A stretch of DNA of 64,000 nucleotides from Bacteroidaceae bacterium. Lineage in GTDB: Bacteria; Bacteroidota; Bacteroidia; Bacteroidales; Bacteroidaceae. Numbering within the stretch: the stretch's first letter is position 1; every line of letters starts with the position of its first letter. This document shows, piece by piece, positions 9,310 through 17,692 of this stretch. The notes under the pieces are model-generated. The model was not told the origin of the DNA. It made no database searches and saw nothing but the letters and a program-made list of their open reading frames with translations. A program made the translations under genes and the position numbers. Where the stretch lies: positions 85,101 to 149,100 of the forward strand of contig JAEEZX010000031.1 in assembly GCA_016292045.1 (NCBI GenBank). Reading direction: 5' to 3'.

Positions 9310-11053
9310 TGGCCACGCGGCGGATTTTGCCTGAAATGGTTTTCGGCAGTTCGTCCACAAACTCCACGATGCGGGGATATTTATAGGGCGCCGTCTCACG
9401 CTTTACGTGGGCCTGCAGTTCGGCGGCGAGTGCTTCGCGGCCGTCGTTGCTGGCGACGATGGGGCGGAACTCGGGCGTGACCACGACGGTGGCCTTCACC
9501 ACCATGCCGCGTATCTCGTCCTTCTCGCCCGTGATGGCGCACTCGAGCACGGCTTCGTGGCTCATCAGGGCCGACTCCACCTCGAAGGGATCGATGCGGT
9601 AGCCGCTCGACTTGATGACGTCGTCGGCGCGTGCCACAAACCAGAAGTAGCCGTCTTCGTCATACCACACGATGTCGCCCGTGTAGTAGATGCGGTTGTT
9701 GCGGGACTTGCGTGTGAGGCGCGGATTGCGGTAGTACTCTTTGAAGAGCCCCAACGGGAGCTCCCTGTAATACATAATGTTGCGCACGCGCGAGCGAAGG
9801 TTCTTGCGGATGTTCTGCAAGAGCTCGCTGCCCTGACCGGTGACGGCGTTCAAAGATTGGCCCGTGCGGATGACCAGCCGTCCCTTCACGCCGGGTCCGA
9901 CGGGATTGCCGCTGTCGTCGAGCACGTCGACCATAAACTGCGGATTGGGCAGTCCCATGCTGCCGGCTTTGGGTTTGGTGAAGGCGTAGTTGCCCAGCAC
10001 GAGGGTGGTCTCCGTCTGGCCGTAGGCTTCGTATATCGTGATGCCGGTCTTTTCCTTCCACTCCTTGAAGACGGAGGGGTGGAGCGCCTCGCCGGCCGTC
10101 GTGCAGTATTCGAGCGCAGAGAGATCCCAGCGGCTCAGGTTCTCGCGCACCATGAAGCGGTACACCGTAGGCGGTGCGCAGAAGGAGGTGACTTTGTACT
10201 GCGCCATCTTGTCCAGCAGTTTGGAGGCCTCGAAGTGGCCGTCGAAGTCGTAGACGAAGACGGTGGCGCCGCAAATCATCTGGCCGTAGAATTTGCCCCA
10301 CACGGCTTTTCCCCATCCCGTGTCGGCCACGGTGAGATGCAGTGAGCCCTCATGCAGGTTGTGCCAACAGGCCGCCGTGATGATGTGGGCCAGAGGATAC
10401 GAGAAGTCGTGCATCACCATTTTGGGCGCTCCGCTGGTGCCGCTGGTGAAATACATGAGGAAGTCGTCCGTCTTCTCGTTTTCTCCCTTCTGACTTTTGA
10501 ACGGAGACGCCATGGCGGCTCCCTGCCAGAGGTTTTTCCAGTTTTGCGGCACCTCGGGACCGATGCTGATACACTGTTCCACGCTGGGGCAGAAAGGGCG
10601 TGCCGAGATGACGTTCTTCAGCACAGTCGTTTCGCCCACCGTGATGATGGCTTTGATTTCGGCCTCGTGGCAGCGGAAGATGATGTCCTTGCTCGTGAGC
10701 AGATGAGTGGCCGGAATGGCAATGGCGCCGATCTTGTGCAGGGCCGCCATTGTGATCCACCATTCCAGGCGGCGCTTCAGTATGAGCATCACACGGTCGC
10801 CCCTGACGATATGCAGGGCGTGCAGATACGAGGCCACTTCGTCGGAGAGCATCTTGTATTCTCCGTAGGTGAGATGGCGCTCGTCCCCGTTGTCGTTGAC
10901 GTAGAGGATGGCTTCCTTCTGGGGCTGTGTCTCGGCATAGGCATCAATCACGTCGTAGGCGAAATTGAAGTGCTCCGGCACATTGACGCGGAAATGCTCC
11001 ATGAAATCCTTGTAGGAGCGGAAGTTCGTCTGTTCAAGAAATTTTCTAATCAT
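9257..11053 (-). CDS. AMP-forming acyl-CoA synthetase (ACSM/acetyl-CoA synthetase-like)
   Basis: The enzyme activates a carboxylic acid with ATP to an acyl-AMP and then to the CoA thioester. It is 598 residues long. The P-loop-like motif YFTSGTSGAPKMVMH is at about 201-215, EAYGQTET near 345, YYTGDIVWYDEDGYFWFVAR near 465-485, and the C-terminal catalytic lysine region PKTISGKIRR near 575-585. The substrate cannot be read from sequence; the family takes acetate, propionate or medium/branched-chain acids. It lies 5 bp downstream of the GH127-type gene, apparently as the last gene of the DPP-arabinofuranosidase run. Its tail overlaps nrdG on the opposite strand. Confidence 0.9.
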   Translation of the reverse strand: MIRKFLEQTNFRSYKDFMEHFRVNVPEHFNFAYDVIDAYAETQPQKEAILYVNDNGDERHLTYGEYKMLSDEVASYLHALHIVRGDRVMLILKRRLEWWITMAALHKIGAIAIPATHLLTSKDIIFRCHEAEIKAIITVGETTVLKNVISARPFCPSVEQCISIGPEVPQNWKNLWQGAAMASPFKSQKGENEKTDDFLMYFTSGTSGAPKMVMHDFSYPLAHIITAACWHNLHEGSLHLTVADTGWGKAVWGKFYGQMICGATVFVYDFDGHFEASKLLDKMAQYKVTSFCAPPTVYRFMVRENLSRWDLSALEYCTTAGEALHPSVFKEWKEKTGITIYEAYGQTETTLVLGNYAFTKPKAGSMGLPNPQFMVDVLDDSGNPVGPGVKGRLVIRTGQSLNAVTGQGSELLQNIRKNLRSRVRNIMYYRELPLGLFKEYYRNPRLTRKSRNNRIYYTGDIVWYDEDGYFWFVARADDVIKSSGYRIDPFEVESALMSHEAVLECAITGEKDEIRGMVVKATVVVTPEFRPIVASNDGREALAAELQAHVKRETAPYKYPRIVEFVDELPKTISGKIRRVAIRNHESTPPQNPSDGKE

Positions 11054-11058
11054 TCTTT

Positions 11059-13602
11059 TTACCTTTTATGTTCAAACGGCAGGAGTTTTTTTTCTGCCTT
11101 GTGTATCAAGTCGTGAGTGCCGCTTCCGTCGATGACGTAGCGTATCACCATCTCTGCGTATTCCAATGCCTCAGAGAGCGCCTCGCCGGGAGTCCCTTCA
11201 GCACGCAGTTTCTTTACACGCTCCTGCAGCGCAACCACATCCTCTGGTTCGGCAAGGGTGGAGGGGCGCATTCCGTTGAGTATCACGGAGAGCGTGGCTG
11301 CCTGAGCATCTATCTGTTCCTGTGTGGCAGAGGGGTTGGAGAGCACGTTCTCGCTCTCTCGCATCTGGCGTGTGAGGCGTCGCAATCCGTGCGGAGCCCA
11401 CTCTTCTCCGTGCTCCCAGCGCTCGCGTGCCAGTGTGAGGGCATCCACCAAGGCCGTCCGCTTTACATCTCCTCCGTGCCTGGTCTTCACGGCTCCGGCC
11501 TTCAGATAATGTGTGGCCTTTCCCTGATACAGGTAGTCGGGCACGAAACTCTTGCCGCCGTCCTGTGTCACCATTGCCAGCGGACCTCTCATATGGCATG
11601 CCAGCCATTCTCCGTCCACGGGGTCGGGGCCGTAGCACAGATGCTCCGGGAACGGCATCTCGATGCTTACGACATCACCTTCAACCCATTTCCGCGAGGG
11701 CAGTTCAATATAGGAGGAGGGCTGTGCTTTCCCTTTCAGTTTCTTGCCGTTGATGCTCACGCAGAAACCCTTCGTTGCCCAGTAGGGAACGCGCAGTTTT
11801 ATCGTGACGGGTTTCTCGGAGCGTGCGGTGAGCGAGGCTTTCTCCATCGGCCATGTGCCGTCCATTCTGAGCAGCAGCCCTTTCTCTTCCCATGCGGCCT
11901 TCGTGGGCAGATAGAGATTCACCCACAGCGTGTCGCCGCCCGTGTAGTAGCAGCATTCCTGATAGCGCACGTGGTTCTCCACTCCCGTGCCGCCGCAGCA
12001 TGTGGCCTGCGGAGTCTCGTTGCCGAAGGGCTTTGAGGCATCAGCACCCACGGCATACTGGTAGCAGACGGCCCAGCGTTCCGGCGAGAGCGAACCCACT
12101 ATCTGGTTCGACAGGAGGCGCTCGGCATAGTCCATATAGCGTGCGTCATCGGGGCGGTAGCAGTTGAGGTCGCGCGAGAGTTTCATGAGGTTGTACGCGC
12201 AGCATGTCTCATTGATATTGGGGTGGGGCAGCATGCTCACCATCTGGGCGTAGGGCTGGCGGAACATCTCGCCGTTGCCCACTCCTCCGGGCGCATAGGT
12301 GTAGCGTCCCTGCAGGAGGTCCCAGAAGTTGGATGCTATGTTGTAGTAGTACGCCTGACCGTTCTCTCCGTAGAGGCGGAGCGCACCTGTTATCATAGGT
12401 ATGTGCTGGTTTGCGTGGCGTGTGCGTATGTCGTCGATGCCCTTTGAGAGAGGTTCGTAGAAGACGGGTGCGTCGAAATATGCGGCGGCCTCTGTGAAGC
12501 GCTGCTTCTCTGCGGGCACCAGCGATGCCAACCTTGCGAGCACTTCCTGCATACCGCCCACTTCACCTGCTATGTACATATTCCACATCTTGGCGCGCTG
12601 CTCCGCTGTGGTGCGGTAGTGCAGACGGTTCCACACCCACAGCCCCATGTCGCGTGCCACGCTGAGAGCCGTTGCAGCCACCTCCTTGTCATCCACGTAT
12701 TCGGCTATGTCGCAGAGTCCTGCCAGCTGTTTGTGCACGGTGTAGTAGGGCGCCCACACCCATTTTTCGTTGTTGTAGGGTCGGTAGGCCTCGATGAGTG
12801 CGCAGTGCTGCGCGGGTATGGCGTTGAGGTATCCGTAGCCGTAGTGGCGGTAGTCTTTCTTGTATTCGTCGAAGGCCTCCCACGTGCCCTGCGCCTCCTG
12901 TAGCGTCTCTCCCGGCAGCAGGTCTCGCGCCTCGAAGTAACGTCCCAGCGAGTCGCTCCACACGAAGGTGCGCTCCTGACACTCGCGCATTGTCTTTACG
13001 GCGGTGCGCATCCGCTCCAGAAGTGCCTTGCGTTGGGTGTCGTTTGCCGTAGAGGCGTAGGCCAGAGCCAGCGCCGAGAGCCAGTGGCCCGTGCCGTGCC
13101 CCTTGAGTTTCGTGGTGGGTGAGTCCCATCCGTCCGACACGGTCATCCCCTCCGTGGGCAGCCCGTAGGTGTCGTGGTAGTTGTAGAGTTGCTGCGAGAC
13201 GTCCAGCGATAGCAGCAGGGCGATGTCGCGGTCGCGGTTGCGTGTGAGTATGTTGTCGCCTGTGAGCTGTACGCTGCCGAGCGGCAGGGGACGGGCCTTT
13301 ATTGCGGGCGTGAATGGCTTGGCGGCTTTTTCCGTCACTGTGATGTGTGCCCTCACGGTCTTGTCGCTTCCCAGGATGATGCCCTCCGCGTCATACTCGC
13401 ATCCGGCCTTCAGCGCAGCCTCTTCCTCCTCCGTCTGTCGTGCGCTGTTGCTCCACTTCACCTGCTTCCATTCCTTGCCGTTCCATATCATGGCGGGGAG
13501 CATCGCCACCGTGCCTTCCTCTGTGGTGAGGCGTATCTCCTCGCGGGCGTTCATTGCCCCAAAGAGGCATGTGAGCAGGAGTGCGGTCAGCAGTCTTTTC
13601 AT
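11059..13602 (-). CDS. Exported beta-L-arabinofuranosidase, GH127/GH146 (DUF1680) type
   Basis: This 847-residue protein has a signal peptide (MKRLLTALLLTCLFGAMNA). The alpha/alpha-barrel contains NETCCAYNLMKLSRDL near residue 465 and ATCCGGTGVENHVRYQ near 532. In the characterised family member HypBA1, equivalent Glu and Cys residues bind zinc and one Cys is the nucleophile; all of these appear present. The C-terminal 150 residues are helical and FIVAR-like, which may help carbohydrate binding. The likely substrate is beta-L-Araf of plant glycoproteins or pectic arabinan. It lies 6 bp after the DPP gene. GH127 and GH146 cannot be separated by eye. Confidence 0.88.
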   Translation of the reverse strand: MKRLLTALLLTCLFGAMNAREEIRLTTEEGTVAMLPAMIWNGKEWKQVKWSNSARQTEEEEAALKAGCEYDAEGIILGSDKTVRAHITVTEKAAKPFTPAIKARPLPLGSVQLTGDNILTRNRDRDIALLLSLDVSQQLYNYHDTYGLPTEGMTVSDGWDSPTTKLKGHGTGHWLSALALAYASTANDTQRKALLERMRTAVKTMRECQERTFVWSDSLGRYFEARDLLPGETLQEAQGTWEAFDEYKKDYRHYGYGYLNAIPAQHCALIEAYRPYNNEKWVWAPYYTVHKQLAGLCDIAEYVDDKEVAATALSVARDMGLWVWNRLHYRTTAEQRAKMWNMYIAGEVGGMQEVLARLASLVPAEKQRFTEAAAYFDAPVFYEPLSKGIDDIRTRHANQHIPMITGALRLYGENGQAYYYNIASNFWDLLQGRYTYAPGGVGNGEMFRQPYAQMVSMLPHPNINETCCAYNLMKLSRDLNCYRPDDARYMDYAERLLSNQIVGSLSPERWAVCYQYAVGADASKPFGNETPQATCCGGTGVENHVRYQECCYYTGGDTLWVNLYLPTKAAWEEKGLLLRMDGTWPMEKASLTARSEKPVTIKLRVPYWATKGFCVSINGKKLKGKAQPSSYIELPSRKWVEGDVVSIEMPFPEHLCYGPDPVDGEWLACHMRGPLAMVTQDGGKSFVPDYLYQGKATHYLKAGAVKTRHGGDVKRTALVDALTLARERWEHGEEWAPHGLRRLTRQMRESENVLSNPSATQEQIDAQAATLSVILNGMRPSTLAEPEDVVALQERVKKLRAEGTPGEALSEALEYAEMVIRYVIDGSGTHDLIHKAEKKLLPFEHKR

Positions 13603-13608
13603 CGTTGC

Positions 13609-15675
13609 TTATTTCTTCAGGTCGCTCCACTTGGGGGGATTCACGCCCAGGAGATTCTTCACGAAGAAGTCGTAGCGCTTGTGTTCTCCGTAGCTGCCGC
13701 CCATCGTGTGGTGTTCGCCCGGCAGCACCACCAGTTCGAAGTCCTTGCCGGCCTTCACCAGTGCGTTGACCACCTGCATCGTGCTGGCGGGATCTACGTT
13801 GTCGTCCATCTCGCCCACGAGGAGCATCAGCGGGCGCTCCAGCAGGTGTGCGTTCTCCACGTTGGAGCATTCCACATAGCTGGAATCCACGGGATAGCCC
13901 ATCCACTGCTCGTTCCACCATATCTTGTCCATCCTGTTGTCGTGGCATCCGCAGGCGGAGAATGCAGCCTTGTAGAAGTCGCCGTGCAGCAGCACAGCCG
14001 TAGTGCTCTCCTGTCCGCCGGCCGAGCATCCGTAGATGCCCACGCGCTCGATGTCCATATAGGGATAGCGCTTTGCTGCGGCCTTTATCCATTCGATGCG
14101 GTCGGGCAGACCTGCGTCCTTCAGGTTCTTGTAGCACACCTCCTCAAAGGCCTTGCCTCTGTACGAGGTGCCCATCGCGTCGAGCTGCACCACTATGAAT
14201 CCGAGCTCGGCCAGCGAGGATATATATCCGTTGTACGACTGGAAACTCTTCGGCACGTAGGCGTCGCCGGGGCCCGAGTAGATGTATTCTATGACGGGAT
14301 AGGAGCGTGAGGGGTCGAAGTTCGTGGGCCTGTAGATGAGTCCCCACATCGGTGTCTTGCCGTCGCGTCCCGGAGCTGTGAATATCTCGGGAGCCTTCCA
14401 TCCGTTGGCCTCTATCTTGGAGATGTCGGCGCGTGAGAGCACTGTTGCTTCCGCCGCTGCGTTTACGTCGCGCAGCACGGTCACGGGTGCCAGGTCGGCG
14501 CGTGAATAGGTGTCCACGAAACGGGTATAGCTCTCGTTGAACACGGCCTTGTGATTGGCCTTCTCGGGAGTGAGGTCGCGCATTCCCTTGCCGTCGATTC
14601 CCACGACGCAGTAGTGCACGTGATATGGGTCTTCGTCCTTGTTTAATCCGCTCGCACTAAAGAAGATAAGTCCGCGTTCTTCATCCACTCGTAGAACTTG
14701 TCTCACTACCCATTCTCCCTTCGTCAGCTGGCGTTCCACCTTGCCTTTCTTCACGTCGTAGAGGTAGAGATGATTCCAGTTGTCGCGCTCGCTCATCCAT
14801 ATCATGCGCTCGCCTCCTTTGAGGTTGTGGCGGAAGTGGCGGCTGTAGTTCACGAACGTCTTGCTTGTCTCCTCGATGACGGTGCGCACCTCGCCCGTCT
14901 CTGCATCGAGAGCCAGCACGCGCAGCACCTTGTGTCCTCTCTCGTTGTATTCGAATACGAGCGTCCTGCTGTCCTCCAGCCACTCGGGGCCCCACAGGTC
15001 GTACTGCTGTGAGAAGAGCGCATTGTCGGGCACGACGGCTCTGCCTGTTTTCACCTCGAAGATGCAGGGCGTCTTCTGTGTGCGCTCGTCGCCGGGCTTG
15101 GCGTATTCCTGCTGATGGAGTATGGGCTGGAGCTGTGTCTTGGGCGAGGACTCCACGTAGTAGACGTAGCGTTTCTGGCTCACGGGCCGTATGCGGCACG
15201 CAGCCACGTATTTGCCGTCGGGGCTCCATTGTATGCGTGTGCTGTAGTATGCGCCCAGCGTGCCGTCCGTCGAGAGGGGGCGCTCCTCGCTGCCGTCGGT
15301 TTTCGCCACGTAGATGTTGTCGTTCTTGATGTAGGCCTTCATCGTGCTGTCGGGCGAGAGGGCGGGTGTGCCCCAGCGCTCGCTGTCCTCGTTCATCCAA
15401 TGGCGCTCCACAAACTGCGGGCCCTGCTTCGTGGCGAAGTCCTGCATGCGCGGGCTCTGGCGGTTCCTCTCACGCTGCGGTGCGGGGTCGGAGTAGTACT
15501 GCAGTTCGTAGGTGGAGTCGCTCGTCCACTTCACGTTGCTCACCCATCCGCTCACCAGCGCGGGTTTGCATTTCTCATACAGCCCGTAGGCTCTCTGGTA
15601 GTCTTCTATGGTGCCTTGTGCGAAGGCGGCAGCCTGTATTGCCGTCAGGCCGATGATTAGCCGGAAACGTCTCAT
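13609..15675 (-). CDS. Exported S9-family prolyl peptidase, DPP IV-like
   Basis: The 688-residue protein has a signal peptide (MRRFRLIIGLTAIQAAAFAQ), a long N-terminal beta-propeller (repeats such as WGTPALSPDSTMKAYI and RIQWSPDGKYVAACR) and a C-terminal alpha/beta-hydrolase. The nucleophile elbow is GCSAGGQES with Ser near residue 550. The acid is probably in VGEMDDNVDP near 623 and the base His in the GEHHTMGG/GEHKRYDFF region. The usual Trp-Tyr around the Ser (GWSYGG in DPP IV) is Cys-Ala here, so the exact specificity is uncertain. It has its own promoter and heads the run to the arabinofuranosidase and acyl-CoA ligase. Confidence 0.88.
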   Translation of the reverse strand: MRRFRLIIGLTAIQAAAFAQGTIEDYQRAYGLYEKCKPALVSGWVSNVKWTSDSTYELQYYSDPAPQRERNRQSPRMQDFATKQGPQFVERHWMNEDSERWGTPALSPDSTMKAYIKNDNIYVAKTDGSEERPLSTDGTLGAYYSTRIQWSPDGKYVAACRIRPVSQKRYVYYVESSPKTQLQPILHQQEYAKPGDERTQKTPCIFEVKTGRAVVPDNALFSQQYDLWGPEWLEDSRTLVFEYNERGHKVLRVLALDAETGEVRTVIEETSKTFVNYSRHFRHNLKGGERMIWMSERDNWNHLYLYDVKKGKVERQLTKGEWVVRQVLRVDEERGLIFFSASGLNKDEDPYHVHYCVVGIDGKGMRDLTPEKANHKAVFNESYTRFVDTYSRADLAPVTVLRDVNAAAEATVLSRADISKIEANGWKAPEIFTAPGRDGKTPMWGLIYRPTNFDPSRSYPVIEYIYSGPGDAYVPKSFQSYNGYISSLAELGFIVVQLDAMGTSYRGKAFEEVCYKNLKDAGLPDRIEWIKAAAKRYPYMDIERVGIYGCSAGGQESTTAVLLHGDFYKAAFSACGCHDNRMDKIWWNEQWMGYPVDSSYVECSNVENAHLLERPLMLLVGEMDDNVDPASTMQVVNALVKAGKDFELVVLPGEHHTMGGSYGEHKRYDFFVKNLLGVNPPKWSDLKK

Positions 15676-15703
15676 TTCGTTGTACTTTTACATTATTCAC
15701 ATG

Positions 15704-15711
15704 CAAAGGTA
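15704..15711 (-). promoter_or_regulatory. -7 box for the DPP gene run
   Basis: TACCTTTG on the minus strand predicts a start near 15700 and a 25-nt leader before ATG 15675. No clear -33 TTTG is visible, because that area is occupied by the GGTTAAA repeat block. Confidence 0.5.
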
Positions 15712-15718
15712 CGAATTT

Positions 15719-15760
15719 TAGTTTAAAGGTTAGAGGTTAAAGGTTAAAGTTTAAGGTTTT
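15719..15760. repeat. GGTTAAA-type word block, left arm around the pectinesterase gene
   Basis: The block reads GGTTAGAGGTTAAA, then GGTTAAAGTTTAAGG. It is present in inverted orientation, one GGTTAAA unit shorter, at 17071-17094 on the far side of the pectinesterase gene. Confidence 0.7.
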
Positions 15761-17050
15761 TTAATGCACCTCATTGCTGTGCGGGCCGAGTCCTCCGCGT
15801 TGGTTGGCGCAGCGTATGGTGTAGCGGGAGTCTTTTGCATCGGTTCGCGGTATCCTGTAGCGCGGTTCCGTGGTGAAATCCACAACGATGCCGTCGCGGC
15901 ATACGGCGTAGAGGAAGGCTTCCGGGATGTCGTCCCACGAGAGCGTCCTTCCGCTTTTGCGCACGGCGGGCGGCATCACCTGTGCTGCACTTCTCTCCGG
16001 ATGCCAGCCGGGGAAGACGTTGTCGGTCGAGTATTGTGCCGCCTCTTCGGGTGTGAGTGTGGCGGGGTGAGAGACGGCTGTGAGAACGCCTTCCCTGTTG
16101 CGGTATTGTGTGCGCCGTTTTTCTGTGTCTATGGCTTTCCCGTTGCTGTCCGTGCTCCCGTATTCTGCAAACAGGCGGGGCAGGGTGCCGTGCATTTCCG
16201 TCCATCCTCCCGGATGCGGTGTGAGCAGCATCTCTGTGTGGAGGAATACGGCCCGCGGAGCGTTGTGCCAGGGACGTCCCAGCAGGAACTTGCCGCTCTG
16301 CTCCTCTGCTCCGAGGATGCGGCAGCGGTTGAAGACGTAGCCGTAGGGCAGGCCTGTCTCTGTGGACGGAGCGCAGATGACGTCGCCCTTGCCTTCGCGC
16401 GCTCTCACCACTATGTCGCAGCGGTTGAAGTAGACCGTGCCTCCGCCGCAGATGAAGTCCACCGTGCCCTGCACTTTGCAGCCTTCCAGATATGTGGTGC
16501 CGCCTGCGTTGGTGTAGTATGTGTCCTGATTGCTGAGAAGCGAGACGTCCGTGAGGATATTCCCCCGGCAACTCCTTTCGCGCAGCGCCACGGAGCGGTT
16601 GGCGAAGGCCTTGGGGTCTGCCTTGTAGTTCGACCACAGTTCGATGCCCTGTATGTATGTGCTGTCGGCCTCTTTGACGAACAGCGTGGACGTGATGCCG
16701 ATACCCTCGTGCTGAGGCACGGATTCTATCAGCGACAGCTCCATTCCCTCCCCGCAGATGCTGGTGTTGGGTGCCGTGAGTGTGGTGATGGGGCTCGGCA
16801 CGGTGATTTCCTTTCCGTCTGCGGTCACCTTCATGGGCGTGCCGTCTCCCTCGCTGCGGTGCTTTCCGGCGCGGATGAATATGCGGTAGCGCCGTTGTGT
16901 GTCGGGCCTTTGGTTGGCGGCTTGTATGGCGGCGGTGAAACTCCCGCTGTCCGGCACGATGAAGTCGTAGCTGCCGCGCTCCGCCTTTGCTCCGGATGTG
17001 CCGCAGCACAGCAGCGACAGAAATATGGTTCCAAGTATTTTCCTCATCAC
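15761..17050 (-). CDS. Exported pectinesterase (carbohydrate esterase family 8)
   Basis: The enzyme removes methyl esters from homogalacturonan, preparing it for pectate lyase. A signal peptide (about residues 1-23) precedes a right-handed beta-helix. The family motifs are LSNQDTYYTNAG (QDT at 175-177), GTVDFICGGG (195-204, catalytic Asp 198) and FLLGRPWHN near 255-263. After about residue 340 there is a short C-terminal extension of about 90 residues that resembles a degenerate Fn3 module. The start is either of two adjacent ATGs (17050 or 17047). The promoter box ends only 5 nt upstream, so the mRNA is probably leaderless. Confidence 0.93.
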   Translation of the reverse strand: MMRKILGTIFLSLLCCGTSGAKAERGSYDFIVPDSGSFTAAIQAANQRPDTQRRYRIFIRAGKHRSEGDGTPMKVTADGKEITVPSPITTLTAPNTSICGEGMELSLIESVPQHEGIGITSTLFVKEADSTYIQGIELWSNYKADPKAFANRSVALRERSCRGNILTDVSLLSNQDTYYTNAGGTTYLEGCKVQGTVDFICGGGTVYFNRCDIVVRAREGKGDVICAPSTETGLPYGYVFNRCRILGAEEQSGKFLLGRPWHNAPRAVFLHTEMLLTPHPGGWTEMHGTLPRLFAEYGSTDSNGKAIDTEKRRTQYRNREGVLTAVSHPATLTPEEAAQYSTDNVFPGWHPERSAAQVMPPAVRKSGRTLSWDDIPEAFLYAVCRDGIVVDFTTEPRYRIPRTDAKDSRYTIRCANQRGGLGPHSNEVH

Positions 17051-17055
17051 GGCTG

Positions 17056-17063
17056 CAAAGATA
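17056..17063 (-). promoter_or_regulatory. -7 box of the pectinesterase gene
   Basis: TATCTTTG on the minus strand lies 5 nt from the ATG at 17050. With the usual geometry the transcript would start about 2 nt before the start codon. Confidence 0.55.
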
Positions 17064-17066
17064 CAA

Positions 17067-17100
17067 AAAAAAACTTAAACTTTAACCTCTAACCTCCAAA
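17067..17100. repeat. GGTTAAA-type word block, right inverted arm
   Basis: AAACTTAAACTTTAACCTC followed by TAACC is the reverse complement of the block at 15729-15758, apart from one missing GGTTAAA unit. The two arms bracket the pectinesterase gene. Confidence 0.65.
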
Positions 17101-17157
17101 CACCTGCAGGACCTGGGCGGGATATAGCTGATGTGTGGCATTTTTATAATATGAAAC

Positions 17158-17186
17158 GCAAAAAAGCCTCGCCGATTGGCGGGGCT
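17158..17186 (-). terminator. Hairpin terminator facing left
   Basis: AGCCTCGCC (17165-17173) pairs with GGCGGGGCT (17178-17186) around GATT. On the minus strand the stem is followed by six T. No minus-strand gene to its right is obvious, so its customer is unclear; it may also mark the boundary of the accessory region. Confidence 0.55.
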
Positions 17187-17191
17187 CTTTG

Positions 17192-17251
17192 CTTTTGGCA
17201 GGAAATGATTCCTGTCTATAAGTTACTTTCTAAGATAGCCGTTGCCAAAAG
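17192..17251. other. Possible three-way-junction RNA fold
   Basis: CTTTTGGCA (17192-17200) pairs with TGCCAAAAG (17243-17251). It encloses AGGAA-atga-TTCCT (17200-17213) and a weaker CTAT/ATAG stem (17216-17238). No function is assigned. The rest of 17101-17359 holds no gene that I can support. Confidence 0.3.
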
Positions 17252-17359
17252 ACATCGTATAAACGATAAAAATCCTTCAAGAAAAACAAAAAATAGCCAT
17301 TTTTCCAAAAGTAACGACTTGTTTCCTTGTTAACTTGTCTACTTGTCAACTAAAAATAT

Positions 17360-17367
17360 TATCTTTG
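17360..17367 (+). promoter_or_regulatory. -7 box upstream of the structured leader and defence operon
   Basis: TATCTTTG is preceded at 17316-17349 by ACTTGTC-type repeat words in which a CTTGT at 17334-17338 could serve as the -33 element (22 bp spacing). The predicted start is near 17371, which leaves a leader of about 319 nt before the helicase gene. Confidence 0.55.
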
Positions 17368-17370
17368 CAA

Positions 17371-17640
17371 TCGAAAGGGCGTGAAATGCATTCTTTTCAG
17401 GAGCAAAACAACCCTCAGCGGAGGTGCCCAATCAAATCTTAATGGTAAAATAATAACAGCATTAGCAGTTATTCGGAGTGTCTGAAATGTAGGAAGTTTT
17501 AGAAATACAATCCAAGTAACGATAATTGTCTAATGTCTGCGCTTATAGCGTGGGCATTAAACTTATATCTTGGATGGGTCTTTCCTACAACCTCAGACAC
17601 GAATAAGCGTCCACGCTTTTTCGTGTCTAAATAGTTGCCG
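17371..17640 (+). ncRNA. Highly structured leader RNA or stand-alone ncRNA of unknown class
   Basis: Nested complementary arms form a rod: GTGTCTGA (17478-17485) with TCAGACAC (17593-17600); TGTAGGAA (17488-17495) with TTCCTACA (17582-17589); ATCCAAG (17510-17516) with CTTGGAT (17569-17575). The rod is capped by an 11-bp hairpin (17533-17543/17547-17557). Upstream are GGGC/GCCC (17377-17429) enclosing CCTC-AGCG-GAGG, and AATAAC/GTTATT. Downstream, AGACACGAA (17595-17603) pairs with TTCGTGTCT (17620-17628) around an AAGCG/CGCTT stem. That second hairpin reuses bases of the rod, so the two folds exclude each other. I could not match it to tmRNA, SRP or RNase P RNA; a 6S-like rod cannot be excluded. 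Confidence 0.55.
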
Positions 17641-17656
17641 GAAACCCATTATTCCA

Positions 17657-17692
17657 ATAAGTGCGATGCTCTAACCTTAAAGCGCACTTATG
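17657..17692 (+). promoter_or_regulatory. Hairpin sequestering the helicase start codon
   Basis: ATAAGTGCG (17657-17665) is perfectly complementary to CGCACTTAT (17683-17691). The right arm contains the A and T of the helicase ATG (17690-17692). The ribosome-binding region lies in the loop and right arm, so initiation is probably controlled by this fold. Confidence 0.5.

Noticed and set aside
15764..17092. A 442-codon plus-strand frame over the pectinesterase gene
   Set aside because: The CE8 catalytic motifs on the minus strand are intact, and the plus frame shows no family features.
17133..17333. A 66-codon plus-strand frame before the structured leader
   Set aside because: It contains a terminator-like hairpin and a possible three-way junction, and has no coding character.
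17371..17640. Retron-type msr-msd for the structured RNA
   Set aside because: No reverse transcriptase gene follows; the next gene is a helicase-nuclease.
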